Shown: positions 47,094-57,748, counted from the first letter of the stretch. The stretch is 64,000 bases of DNA from Hyperoodon ampullatus (GCA_949752795.1 OX457058.1:158909353-158973352); one strand, 5' to 3'. A program made the numbers and translations. The notes: generated by a model from the sequence alone, not told the origin.

Positions 47094-47154
<61 letters not shown>

Positions 47155-47300
47155 TTGTGGCATTGTTTGCTTGATATCTATTTCTACCAATTGATAGACT
47201 TCTGTGTGTCCTGCTTGGAACTGTATCTTTAAAAAAAATCATTTTATCCTGGTGCCTAGCACAATATTTAACAAATAGTGAGTACCTGATACAATTTTGA
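46600..47300 (+). mobile_element. L2 relic, plus, about 700 bp, split by a microsatellite
   Basis: Extended L2 order: agtaaatgttataaaatgtaaatctaatctcatt, ggcttccctttgcactaag, ccccattccagtctggcctgt-like text, tttcctcaaagaaaccttcc, then after the TA tract ctggtgcctagcacaatatttaac. One of the longer L2 remnants here. Confidence 0.8.
47097..47153. repeat. (TA)n microsatellite, uninterrupted
   Basis: About 28 perfect TA units within the L2 relic. Such pure tracts are slippage-prone and can extrude cruciforms. Confidence 0.97.
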
Positions 47301-48184
47301 TAATTGAACAAATGAACAGTGACCATATTTTCCAAACCAAACACCATGGTATGTGGTTTTGGAAGACAAGGATCCAGTCTATTTGGGTAAAGACTTCATA
47401 AAAGCCAGGATATAGGACTGGTGCATTTCCTTTTCATTCTTGTTAACCATGAATCAAGTTGGTATATGTAGCTATTGTGATATGAATATCAGAAAGAGAT
47501 TACATCAAAAAATGAGCATATATTGCAGAATGCTGTGGAATAATGCTTCTCCTTCTAAATGTGCCTATCACTTCCTTTATTTTAATGCTGTCATTTTCTG
47601 CAAGGAGTTGCTGATTCTACAAGTCCAGATCTCACTTTTATTTGGTTGTCTTGATTAGGGAATAACCCAGCATTCCTAAATTATTCACAAGCTTCAGGCA
47701 TAGCTGAGGACCAGCAGCTGTCAAATATGGTAATTATCAGCTAGGCAGGAAGAAGGACCTGATTTAAATTTATGCATTTAAATGAACAGGAAAAGCAGAA
47801 CTGGAAAAGTGACCCTATTTCTTCCTAAGTGCCCAGACAATTAAAATCAAATGGATTTGTGCAGGGGCCTGTGCTAGCTGCCCCTCATCCCTCACAAACA
47901 GAAAGGGAAATGCCATTCATGGTGTCTGTACTCCTAGGGCAGAGGGTCTGACATTGACTGAGAGTCTACAGTGTTTGGCCAGTGCTAACCTGCATACACA
48001 CATGTGATGGGAACATATTTTGAAACATCACATGGGGCTTTTTCTTTTTTTTAACTACCTTCTGTGGTAATCAAATTCCTGGTGTCTTCTGTATCCCAGC
48101 CCAGAAAGCTGTACACTGCTTGAGAGGAAGAGGAAGGTCACCATATAGTCAGAACACAAAGGTCAAAGAAACATAGCTATCTAT
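47301..48184. other. Single-copy DNA
   Basis: No element recognised with confidence. 47950-48000 has faint L2/MIR-like wording. Confidence 0.4.
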
Positions 48185-48754
48185 TCATTAATTTATTTAA
48201 CAAATATTTAGTACAAATCCTAAGTTGTACTAGGAGTTCTGGTTCTAGAGATACAGTGTGATTAAAACATGGTCCCTACCTCATGGACTTTACATTCTAC
48301 CTGTGTAGGTAAATAATACACAGAAACTAATAAGTAATCAATAAAAGTACTATAACAATAATGATAGTATTAATAGTAAAATCATGTTGAAAAGATAGAA
48401 AGGGAAGTAGGTGAGGGTATTTAGATACTTCCACCTTAATGATTTAAGGTGTCATTTAAATAGTATTGCCAGATTTGGCAAATAAAAATACAAGACGCTC
48501 AGTATATGAATTCATGGGACCTACATAAACTCAAATATTTGTTGTTAACTGGAATTCAAATGTAACTGTAAGGCTTCTCTTTTATCTTGCAACCCTATCT
48601 TTAAATTGCACCTTGAATAATGTGAAGAAACTGGGTATAGGAAGCTGTGGAGAAAGAGCTGCATGGGTAGGAGATTAGCATGTGTAAAATGCCCTAAATC
48701 AGGAAGAAGGAGGGGACAATGTTTGGGGATGGGGATGAGAAGTTGTCTGGATCA

Positions 48755-48886
48755 GACTGTGTAGGGCCTTGTGAGCCATGGTATGGATTGTGTAGGGTGT
48801 TGTGAGCCATGGTATGGATTGTGTAGGGCCTTGTGAGTCATTGTATAGGTTGTGTAGAGCCTTGTGAGCCATGGTATAGATTGTGG
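48755..48886. repeat. 31-bp minisatellite, 4.2 copies, within L2
   Basis: Units at 48755-48785, 48786-48816, 48817-48847 and 48848-48878, plus 8 bases. They share g[a/g]ttgtgtagggccttgtgag with 1-4 changes each. The unit is a local duplication of L2 sequence itself. Confidence 0.95.
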
Positions 48887-49016
48887 ATTTTCAGTATGAT
48901 AGAAAACCACTGATGAAGTCATTTGGGAAGAAGAGTGGCATTATCTGCTTTTTACTTTAAAAATATCACTTTGGCTTCAGGGTTGAGAACATCCCAGAGG
49001 AAAGAGAGAAAGTAGA

Positions 49017-49574
49017 TGTAGGGGAGGAAAAATTCTTTCTTTTCTTTCTTCTGGCCATCTTAGGTTCATTAGCTGAGGCCCTGTAAATTAGACTGACAAA
49101 AGACCAATTAATGAGAAAAACAAATAGAAGTTTATTGCACGCATCACAAATATACACAGGTGTACTCAGTGATGAGTAACTCAGAAGGGTGGCTAGAACT
49201 TGGGCATATATAGCATCTTAACAAAGGAATAATAAATTTGCAGTGAAGACACTAGATAAAAGAAAGGGACTTTGAGCTTCTAGGGGTGGCAAATTGTGGG
49301 AAGGTAAATATACGGGGGAAACTGGTAAAAGATAAATATTGTTTTAGCAAGTTTGTTATGTAGATTGTTCAACCTTATGTAGATCTTGCTGCCTTTGGTT
49401 GATAAAAGTCTAGGGTTGTCTCCAGTGATTAAGAGTCATCCTGCCTTTCCTAGTAGAGAGGGGGTGGACAGAGAGTTTTCTTGTGTTTGCTTCTTCTTAA
49501 ATGCCTTCAGCTCAACTTAATCCTTATGTCAAAGTAGCATATTTTGGGGGTGGCATACTCTGAACCCCTCCACA
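49017..49574 (-). mobile_element. Solo LTR, ERV class I type, minus, 558 bp
   Basis: On minus it starts TGTGGAGGGG...GTATGCC (49574), continues CTACTTTGACATAAGGATTA, has a GCTATATATGCC TATA-like box near 49205, a TGCAATAAACTTC poly-A signal near 49130, and ends CCCCTACA (49017). TG...CA ends are intact. Inserted in the L2 described around it. No clear TSD. Confidence 0.88.
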
Positions 49575-49815
49575 GAAAAGCAAGTGGAGGAGTCTGTTAC
49601 AATAGAACTGGCATAAGATGGTGGGGCTTGAAGGGGAGTGTGCATGGTGGAGGTGATGAGAAGAACTTAGATTTGGTATATATTTAAAAAGTAGAACCAA
49701 CAAGAATTACCAGAGGATTTCATGTGGGGTGTTGTGAAAAGAAGAATCAAAAATGATTCCAAGGCTTTTGTTTGGCCTGAGCAACCATTTCAAAAGATGC
49801 TAATGTCAGTAGGAA

Positions 49816-50221
49816 TGACACATGTTTATTCAAATGTACACAGAGATTTTCCAGTTGAAGACAGATACAAGATAGGCTGGAGAAGAAATGGGGAGACAGG
49901 GAGGAATAGCCGTTTGAAATGGAAAGTTGTTAAGACTGATGGAGTTCTCATCATTCAGAGCCTCCAGGGAGCTGTGTGGAAGCTGAGTCACACTTGCCCT
50001 TGCAGCTTTCTGATGAGAACTGTCAGTTGCTAACAGGTAGCAAAGTGTTGGCTTTGTTCTGGGACTTGAGTTCTGAGACTTAGCTCTGCATCTATCCCAA
50101 CCCATATGAACAACTATCTGCCTTCAATGGCTTGGGACTCTGAAGTATCCCCTCTTCCTCAGCCTGAATATTTAGAGTGTGTTAGTAACAATGGATGGCA
50201 AAGGCCCCGTAGGTGTGATAG
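49816..50221. other. Single-copy or unrecognised DNA
   Basis: A plus frame of 103 codons (49722-50033) overlaps the L2 end and looks accidental. Confidence 0.35.
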
Positions 50222-50712
50222 GCAGGTAAGTAGTCCCCCAGAGATGTCTACATCCTAATCCCTAGGACCTATGAATATGTTATGATGGATGGCAGAGGGA
50301 AATTAAGGCTGCAGATGGAGTCAATGTTGCTAATAGGTTGATCTCAGCATAAGATTTTCCTGGATTATCAAGGTGGGTCCAATGTACTCATAGGATTTTT
50401 TAAATGTGGAAGATGGAGGCAGATAAGTTAGCACCAGAGTGATGTGGTGGGAGAAAGCCTCAGTCTGCTTTGGAGATGGAAGGGAGTAACAAGCCAAGGG
50501 ATGCAGATGGCCACTAGAAGCTGGAAAAGACAAGAAAACAGATTCTTTCTTCAAGGCTCCAGAAAGGAAAACAGCTCTACTGACAACTTAACTTTAGCTC
50601 ATTTCAGACTCCTGACCTCTGTAACTATAAGATACTAAATTTGTGTTGTGTGGTTATAAGATACTAAATTTGTAGTAATTTGTTAGAGCAGCAATGGAAA
50701 ATCAAGACACTG
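50222..50712 (+). mobile_element. MLT1-type MaLR LTR, plus, older variant
   Basis: ggtaagtagtcccccagagatgtctacatcctaatccctagga at the left, ttttcctggattatcaaggtgggtccaat, ctagaagctggaaaagacaag, and the 3' end ctaaatttgt ... taatttgttagagcagcaatgg. Full-length order. The 3' part contains a 29-bp tandem duplication. Confidence 0.88.
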
Positions 50713-50926
50713 ACCAACATAGAAGTAGATAAAACCAGCAGGACGTCTTGCATGGAGTAGAGTGATGATAGAACACATTCGTCCTCTTATATGTAGAGGA
50801 GACATCAAATATGACTTGGCAGAGGGAACCTAAAGTGAGACAATTACCTAGATGCTTGAGCGGAACATATATCAATAAAATTCCATGTTTCTTCCAATTT
50901 TCCAAATCCTTGCCTCAGTTAACAGT
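50713..50926. other. Short single-copy spacer
   Basis: No element recognised between the two MLT1 LTRs. Confidence 0.4.
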
Positions 50927-51310
50927 TGCTATAGACTGAATGTTTGTGAACCCCCCAAATTCATATGTTGAAATTCTAACCCGTAATATGATGGTATGAG
51001 GAGATGGGCCTTTGGGAGGTGATTAGACCATGAGGGCAGAGTCCACATGAATGGGATTAGTGCCCTTATAAAAGAGATCTCAGAATGCTCTCTTGTCTTT
51101 CTGCCATGTGAGGACACAGAGAGAAGCTGGCTGTCTGAGAACCAGGAAGAAAGCTCTCACCAGATACTGAATCTGCTGCCACTTTGATCTTGGACTTCCC
51201 AGCATAGTGAGAAATAAATTTCTGTTGTTTGTAAGTCACCCATAAAAATTTCTGCTGTTCATAAGTCACCCAGGTTATGGAATTGTGTTGTAGCAGCCCA
51301 AGCTAAGACA
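50927..51310 (+). mobile_element. MLT1-type MaLR LTR, plus
   Basis: tgctatagactgaatgtttgtg, attcatatgttgaaattct, cctttgggaggtgatt, gggattagtgcccttataaaagag (TATA), ccatgtgaggacacagagag, gtgagaaataaatttctgttg, gctaagaca. A complete LTR carrying a 30-bp tandem duplication of its AATAAA-proximal segment. TSD not clear. Confidence 0.92.
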
Positions 51311-51339
51311 TTAGCTCAGCTTTCCAGAATGAATTAGAA

Positions 51340-51530
51340 GTCTTTGGGTTCAATCTGTTCTACATAGAATACTGACTTTTCTGTAGCCTCTACCCCTATG
51401 CTATAAGCTCCTTTGAAGTGCAAACTATGTTTTATTCAGTAGTCCTAACCTAGCACTTAGCAAGTGATTGTTGTACAGAGAGAGAAATAAATGAATGAAT
51501 AAACGAGTGAGTGAATGCCTCCCTTTCCTT
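51340..51530 (+). mobile_element. L2 3'-end relic, plus
   Basis: gctataagctcctttgaagtgc ... cctagcacttagcaagtgattg ... aaataaatgaatgaat is the L2 3' terminus. Confidence 0.75.
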
Positions 51531-52094
51531 TCAATTTTGACAAATGAGTATGGTGGGCTGGTGTGTGTATAATTACTGTGTGTTGGAATATCACAAGTTA
51601 AGCTTGAATTCATGCAAGTCATTTTGCAAGGCCTAGTTTGACAGATCCATTTGTTATGCAAGGTCATATTGTTGTAATTGTTGTCCCTCAGCATAAATAC
51701 GGGCCAGGAACCAAGCATTAAAATGCAGTAAGTCCTTGGCATCTATTCTCTCCCTTTGTAGCTTGACCTGACCTCTGAGAAGCCGGAGGAGAACCAGCCT
51801 GAAAACTAACCTGCAGCCCCATCAGACTGCTATAAAAATGACAGCTTTGGCACATGAATGCGAGCAGGGCATCATGAGGGGGGGTGTGGTCAGTCTACAG
51901 GGGAGATTGGAACTTAGCTGGCTTCGAGGACTGGGACAGAGGGCGAGGCAGGGCAGAGTGAGAGAACATTAGGAGAACTGTGAAGCCTCAGGTTGTTTCA
52001 GGTTAAATCTAAGATGCATTTGTTCAGTGATTGTTTGCTCTACTGGATGCTTTGTGCAAAGCCACTACGCAAAATACCAAGAGAGAGGCAACGA
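51531..52094. other. Single-copy DNA
   Basis: No element recognised. Confidence 0.4.
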
Positions 52095-52345
52095 CTAATC
52101 ACAGCTGACATTTCCTTCCTCTTTATTATGTGGCAGACACTGTGCTGAGCAGTGTTAAAGCAGTATCTCATTTAATCCTCAAAACAATTCCATGAGTGCA
52201 GAACAAGTAGGACACTCATTAAACTGATGAGGACACTTAAGTTTCATGACAGTAGATGCCCAGGGGCACCCAGTAAGTGGCACAGCTGGATATTCAAACT
52301 GAGGTCTGATTCAAAAGCCTATTCTCCTAACTTCTGTACATATTG
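52095..52345 (-). mobile_element. MIR relic, minus
   Basis: attatgtggcagacactgtgctgagc ... tatctcatttaatcctcaaaacaattcc ... aactgatgaggacac ... cacccagtaagtggcacagctgg, nearly full-length reverse MIR. Confidence 0.88.
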
Positions 52346-52599
52346 GCCTGGTCTTTAGCCACTGAACCTCATACTTGAATTGTTCCACTTTTATCCTAGT
52401 AGAGGAAATAAGATACACAAATACAGAAGTGATAATATGAGAAAAATGGGATAAACACTGTAAGAAAGGAGTGAGCTCAGCATTATGGAACAGGGAGCTT
52501 CTGGGAATGCAATTCAGACAGGATTTAAGCAGCAGTAGTAAGCAAATAATAGTGGCAGCTATTGAGTGTTTACTGAGTCAGGTGTTTTACCTCCATTTA

Positions 52600-52764
52600 G
52601 TCATTCATTTAAAAAATATTTACTGCACACCTACCATGCATCTGGCACCTTTCTAAGAATGTGGGATCCATTAAAAAAAATGAAACAGATAAATATACCT
52701 GCCTTCTTGAATCTTGCACTGTAGTAACGAGAAACAAAGAATAAACTATACATGTATAGTTTAT
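52600..52764 (-). mobile_element. L2 3'-end relic, minus
   Basis: ttcatttaaaaaatatttactgcacacctaccatgcatctggcacc ... tgccttcttgaatcttgcactgtag. It ends next to a CA-rich tract. Confidence 0.75.
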
Positions 52765-52803
52765 ACACACACACACTCACACATATATTCATATATACAC
52801 ACA
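52765..52803. repeat. (CA)n microsatellite, imperfect
   Basis: tacacacacacactcacacatatattcatatatacacac, a mixed CA/TA tract. Confidence 0.85.
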
Positions 52804-52884
52804 TTTTTAAATGTTAGAGGGCATTAAACACAACGGAAAAAGAGTGGAGGAGCGCAAGAGGTACTTTAAATGGGGTAATCATGA

Positions 52885-53085
52885 AATAAGTTGTCCTAAA
52901 CTACCTCTTTGAATCCTCACAACGCTTTTGAGGCAGGTACTATTTCTGTGTCCCCTTTTCAAATGGGGAAAAAAGGCTTAAAGAGGTTAACTAGATTCTC
53001 AAGAAAGTAGTAGAACTGAGATACCAACTTGGGTGTATGGACTCCAGAACCTGTATTCCCAATCCCTATGCTGTTCTCACTCCCC
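52885..53085 (-). mobile_element. MIR relic, minus
   Basis: ctttgaatcctcacaacgc ... gaggcaggtactatttctgtg ... ttaaagaggttaactag ... agtagaactgagat, reverse MIR. Confidence 0.82.
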
Positions 53086-53089
53086 AGTA

Positions 53090-53795
53090 GGCTTTTAAAA
53101 TTTTTCTTCTCCTTATTCTTCTAGAAACTAGTTTAGCTGTATTAGTTTAGTTTGGCTGTCAGGGACCCGCTTGACCTTCCCTACAACTTGCTGAGTCCCT
53201 TCTCTATTGGTCCAGCTCAGCCTCATCTACGGAGTCCCCAGCAAAGGCCACAAGAGCTTCAGCAGCTTCAGCCCCCACCATCTGCCCACCAGAAGCTACC
53301 TCTAGCCCAACAGAACCGTATGTGTGCAGCCTCTGGGATTCAGCATTCGTTTCTCCTGTTTTCTCTACCATTTGTCAGGTCTCCTGGTTACTGAACCACA
53401 TTTGCACCTATTATGCCTTATGGAAACTGGGTCTTGGGCCAGCAGAAGCCATTGTAGGGACCAGCTTTTGAAGCTGGGCTATGACTCTCCAGCCTGAGGA
53501 TTACAAAGCAATTCCTGCCCTCTCCTGCACAAAGGCCCCAAGTTCAATAGCAGTTTGAAGCCACTCCGAGTCAGCTCCTATTATGAGATGGCTATAGCTG
53601 AAAGAGAGCTAGATTGGAAATCTCCAATTAGCATCACAATGTGCTTTCCCGGAAAGCCTGGTCTTTGAGGAACCTGCCTGGTCTGGTCTCTGAGATCCCT
53701 TCTAATGATCTTTGGTATATAATTGGATACTTTTGTTGGGTCTTATAAATCCACCAGGGCTAGCCTAGGGCAAGATTATCAGGTAGTTGGTATTT
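53090..53795. other. Single-copy DNA with a short Q/P-rich frame
   Basis: The plus frame ending at 53394 (about 80 codons) contains SPQQRPQELQQLQPPPSAHQ. I cannot match it to a gene. It lacks a convincing start, so a chance CAG-rich patch is the simplest reading. Confidence 0.35.
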
Positions 53796-53799
53796 TAAT

Positions 53800-53992
53800 T
53801 CATCCACAAAACACAATATTTTGTCATTCAATTCTTAGTACCCAAAGAGGTAGGTACCATACTATTATCCCCATCTTATAGATGACAAAACTGAAGTACA
53901 TGGAGGTTAAGTTGCCCAAGGCTAAATTGTGAGAAGCAGGGCTGGATTAGAAACTGAGTGCTGTCCTAACGCCCTTATAGTATTTTCTCTAG
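53800..53992 (-). mobile_element. MIR relic, minus
   Basis: acccaaagaggtaggtacc ... atccccatcttatagatgac ... aaaactgaagtacatggaggttaag. Confidence 0.8.
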
Positions 53993-54150
53993 ATGCTGGG
54001 GACATGTCCAGACAAGAGATCCCTGACCTCAGGAAACTTACAGCCTAGTAGGGAGATAGACAAGTAAAACAAAGATATCAATAAGGGATAAAGTGCAGGT
54101 GGCATATCGGAACAGAGCATCCAGAGGAACAAGTAGGTCTTTCCTTCTCC
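53993..54150 (-). mobile_element. L2-like relic, minus
   Basis: gatgctggggacatgtcc ... ctcaggaaacttacagcctagtagg ... agacaagtaaaac fits the reverse L2 3' end. Confidence 0.6.
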
Positions 54151-54319
54151 TTCCTCACTCACATCATTTTTGTCTCTCCAGCAGCATCATCTGCTTTGTG
54201 TGACTCACTGTCTCCATAAAATCTGTCTGTTTCCCATCTCCTCATGATTCTTTTCGGGGGCCATCTTGAAACATGTTCAAATGAGGCAGCCAGTTTTAAC
54301 AGCTAATTTGTTGCCCTAA

Positions 54320-54840
54320 GCTCTAATTATCTATCATTGTATAACAAACTACTCCAAAAGGTAATGGCTTACAAACAGCCTTTTTGGTGTCTGTCATGAT
54401 ATTCTGGGACAGGAATTTAGCAGGACTGTTTGTTTAATTTTAGCTGGGCTGTTCTGCTCCACCTGGCAGCGACTTGGCTCACTGGGTGGTACACAGTTGA
54501 TGGCTGGGCTGCTCTGGAGGGTCTACCATGGCTTCACTTACATGCCTGGCATCTTGCAGGGACATGTGGAAGGCTGAACTTCTTCTCCTTGTAGTTTCAG
54601 GACTTCCCCATGTGGCTTTCTAGCAGGTAGTCAGAATTCTTAACAAGGTGACTCACCTACCAAGAGGGACCATTGGTGAAGCAGCCAGCTCTAAAGAACT
54701 GGCATGGAATGACTTCCACCATTCCCCTTTGGTTAAATCAGCTACAGGCTAGCCCAGAGCCAAGGAGAAGAGAAGTATACTCCACCTTTGGTTGTGAGGA
54801 ATGTCAAAGAATTTGTGGCCATCTTTCATCTGCCACAATT
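54320..54840. mobile_element. Ancient interspersed repeat, family uncertain
   Basis: attatctatcattgtataacaaactactcc ... ggcttacaaacagcc ... gctgggctgttctgctccacctgg ... cctttggttgtgaggaatgtcaaagaatttgtggccatc is a common mammalian repeat wording. I cannot decide between a DNA transposon and an LTR origin. Confidence 0.55.
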
Positions 54841-55667
54841 GCTAGTTCACTTTGCGTTGAATTTGCACGAAGGATTCAACGTATTTCTAGTAAAATATTG
54901 CCTCTGAAGACTGATTGAACCTGAGTGGCTACAACCTTTAATGTATATTTAGTGTTCATATAAGATAACTAGACTTTCTCAGAGCAATGAATGTAGAGTG
55001 ATTGCCCTTTCACATACACATACAAATTGTGGATTTCCAAATGATATTGTCAAAAGGAATGGGGATATTTAGATTTTCCGTGCATTTTTGGCAGAGGGAG
55101 TAAATAGTTTCACAGCCCATTGGCTAAGGGTTCCGATGGGGCGGAGGCAGCTTTGGGAAGGAAACTCTAGGTCGCTAAAGGAAAACCATGGAGAGATACT
55201 CAGAGAGAAAGTGCGTTACATTCATTCCAACAGGAGGAGCTGTTGAATTCCCGAGAAAGGCATAGAAATCAAAGGTAGAGAAAATAGGATTCCTAGAGGT
55301 TAGCACCAGGGAAATGACAACTTCTAAAACAGTTCTAGGCACATTGTAGGTGCTCAGCGTTTATTCAATGACAAAGAAATTAGTGAAGAGATGACTGTGG
55401 AGATGGTCTAGATCAGGTATCTTAGAAAGCAGACCTGGGAATAAAGGAACTCTTAGATTATTGGGGAAAATTAAATGGAATCATTTGGGTGAATCAAGAA
55501 CCCATGCTTAGTACATGGCAGATTCTCAAAAAATATTAGTTGCATTCTATTTTTTACTTTCTTCTTCAAAAGTAGAAACAAGACAAAAGCTTCGCTTTGG
55601 ACTGTAACAGTAAGTGGAGAATAAAAGTAGGATTAAAGGATGATATTACCTTTGTGGGTTAAAATAT
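54841..55667. other. Single-copy DNA
   Basis: No element recognised except a faint L2 3' end at about 55330-55375. Confidence 0.4.
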
Positions 55668-56500
55668 GGAGCAGAGCTGTCCAACAGAGCTTTCTGCAAT
55701 GATGGAAATAGTCTTCATCTGTTACTGACCCTTTTGAGTCCAGCCCCAACAAGGGTCCTCCTGCCCGGTATCATTTGAGCCAATATAATAAGATCGAGTT
55801 TGGTTCAGAAGCAAAGGAACGTTTTACTCTTTTTTTTTTTTCACACACACACTGAAGTTTTACTCTTTGATCAAAGAAGGGAAAGGCGTGAGCTTCGGCT
55901 CTAGAGCACACCCTATCCCCGACAGGCCATGGGCGGGGCTGCTTTATAGGGATCTCGGGCAGTGAAGTGAGAGAGCGGAGTCTCGCGATGCTGCCACAGC
56001 TGCGCTGCTCAGGCTCCGGATTACAGGGCTGGGCTGCAGCGTCTCTGCACACAGCGTGCCTGCCGCCGCCATCTTGAATTGCAGTGCTGGGCGCAGTGCT
56101 TCTGCACACGGTTCACCGAGTTGAAGCGTCAGGCAAAGCTGTTTTGTACTGGAACTATGGTCTGAAGCGCTGGGTTCAAGGCCTCTGCACGCTGCACCCT
56201 ATGAGCAAGTGAAACTAGACTTCGCACCAAGGAAAATAAAAGGTTAGACTTTATTTTATTACCCAGATTCTATTTTTGTTTCCCATGAATTGTTAATGGG
56301 CTTTGCTGGTGACACATCTGCGCTGTTCAGTATACTAGCCACTGACCACATGGAGCCTTTGAGCCCTTGAAATCTGCTGGTATGCCTGAAGCAGTAAGTT
56401 TTAAATTTTGTTTAATTTTACTCAATTCAGATTTAAGTTTAAATAGCCTCTTGTGGCTGCTGGTTACTTCACTGGATAAAAGGATTTACTTAATACTGAT
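55668..56500 (-). mobile_element. hAT-type nonautonomous transposon split by an LTR
   Basis: 55668-55719 (agagctgtccaacagagc ... tttctgcaatgatgg) continues directly at 56319-56500 (tgcgctgttcagtatactagccac ... aaatagcctcttgtggctgctgg). Removing 55720-56314 and one catc restores the family order seen at 38677-38885. Strand is nominal. Confidence 0.75.
55720..56314 (-). mobile_element. CpG-rich solo LTR, 595 bp, with 4-bp TSD
   Basis: The minus strand begins TGTCACCAGC and ends GGGTCAGTAACA, both ends TG...CA. It is flanked by the exact 4-bp duplication catc (55716-55719, 56315-56318), the size made by gammaretrovirus-like integrases. A TATA box (CTATAAAGC, 55941-55949) is preceded by a CpG-rich U3. 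Two AGTAAA hexamers lie near 55830 and 55860. CpG density suggests youth or low methylation. No gag, pol or env is present, so the provirus has been lost by LTR-LTR recombination. Family not assigned. Confidence 0.88.
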
Positions 56501-57441
56501 TTGAAGCAAAGTCTGTAATACAAGATGGTACTCATTAACCTCAGGTGTGTAACATTGGTACCTTGAAATTCTTTCACATTCTAGCAAAATTCAGTTGGTT
56601 ATTGAGTTACATTAAGGAGGTAGGAGAAAAAGTTAGGCTTTTGGCTAGTAGGGAGCAAATGTAGAGGCCTAAATATAAGCATATAAGACTTAAGACTGAA
56701 GGAGGGTAGTAATTCAGGAACTATACGGTTGCTCTGGACAGAAAAGATCCTGGAGTGTGTCAGTAACTGTTTATTGGAATACTATAGTTGGGTGTAACAA
56801 AGAAGTTCAGAGTGCTTTCCAAACAGCAAATTGAGTGAAATAAGTATTTATTTTATCACCTGGCGTAATTTGTTATTCGACTTTTACAAATGGCAGTAAT
56901 GGAACTGGAACAGTTATACCATGTTCTCCAGGGTACCAGTACTACTGCCAAGAGCGGAAAACTTTCATCTTCCAAAGCCTCAATCAGCCAGTTTCTCATC
57001 TGCATCCCATAAATCATCAAGAAGGAACAAGCTCATTATCTGAGCACTAGGGACAAAAGTCTTTTACATGACACTGAACTTTTGACTACTGCAAAACATG
57101 GCAGCTTGCCATCGTATCTTTAACAGGTGTGTTGGCCCCTTTAACAGACTGGGCCAGAATTTCGAGGTGAAGGCCTGAAATTTCAATTTTGTTATATGCT
57201 GTGACTTGTAGTGGGCCGATGTCCAAAAGTAATTGGGCCCAGTGGTCTGTGGGGTTACTTGGATGTTTTGTAGTTTTAATAGATTTGGAGAAAGAGAAGT
57301 GGGAGTTCCTCTCCCTGGAAACCTCCTCTTTGAGAGGCTAGGAATTAGGGGACCTTCTTGTTCTACCTTGGAAGGTGTTTCAATCCTGCTACTCCAAAGA
57401 GCTTGGTAGGAGCTCCCAGGTACAGCCTGTTAAAATTTCCT
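56501..57441. other. Single-copy DNA, about 0.9 kb
   Basis: No element or gene recognised. Confidence 0.4.
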
Positions 57442-57445
57442 ATAC

Positions 57446-57748
57446 AGTTGCCCTCTGAATCCACAGGTTGTGAATTCACATATTCAACTGAGGGTCAAAA
57501 ATATTTGAAAATAAAATTCCAGAAAGTTCCAAAAAGCAAAACTTGAATTTGTCCTGTGCTGGCAACTATTTACATAGCATTTACATTTTATTAGGTGTTA
57601 TATGTAATCGGGAGATGATTTAAAGTATATGGGAGGATGTGTGAAGGTTATATATGCAAGCAGGACGCCATTTTAGATAAGACACTTGAGCATCCACAGA
57701 TTTTGGGTCCTGGAACCAAATCCCCTGTGGATACAGAGGAATGACTCA
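57446..57748 (-). mobile_element. Tigger-like (TcMar) nonautonomous transposon
   Basis: Inverted ends: cagttgccctctgaatccacagg at the left and cctgtggatacagaggaatgact at the right. The inner text aaatcccctgtggatac, catccacagattttgggtcctgg and gtaatcgggagatgattta is typical of MER44/Tigger-type elements. A TA precedes the left end as expected for a TA target, but the right TA is not intact. Confidence 0.75.

Larger units (their letters stand above)
48185..49815 (-). mobile_element. L2 relic, minus, about 1.07 kb, split by an LTR
   Basis: 48185-49016 and 49575-49815 form one antisense LINE-2: 3' tail (acaaatatttagtacaaatcc ... acatggtccctacc) at the left, then gtagggccttgtgagccat (antisense of the ORF), ttactttaaaaatatcactttggc, and after the LTR aggagtctgttacaatagaactggc, the antisense of the DYCNSLL-type RT-C-terminal segment. 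An LTR at 49017-49574 interrupts it. It also hosts a young 31-bp tandem array. Confidence 0.85.

Noticed and set aside
48755..48886. CRISPR-like repeat array
   Set aside because: Units abut with no unique spacers, in a mammalian L2 context. It is a minisatellite.
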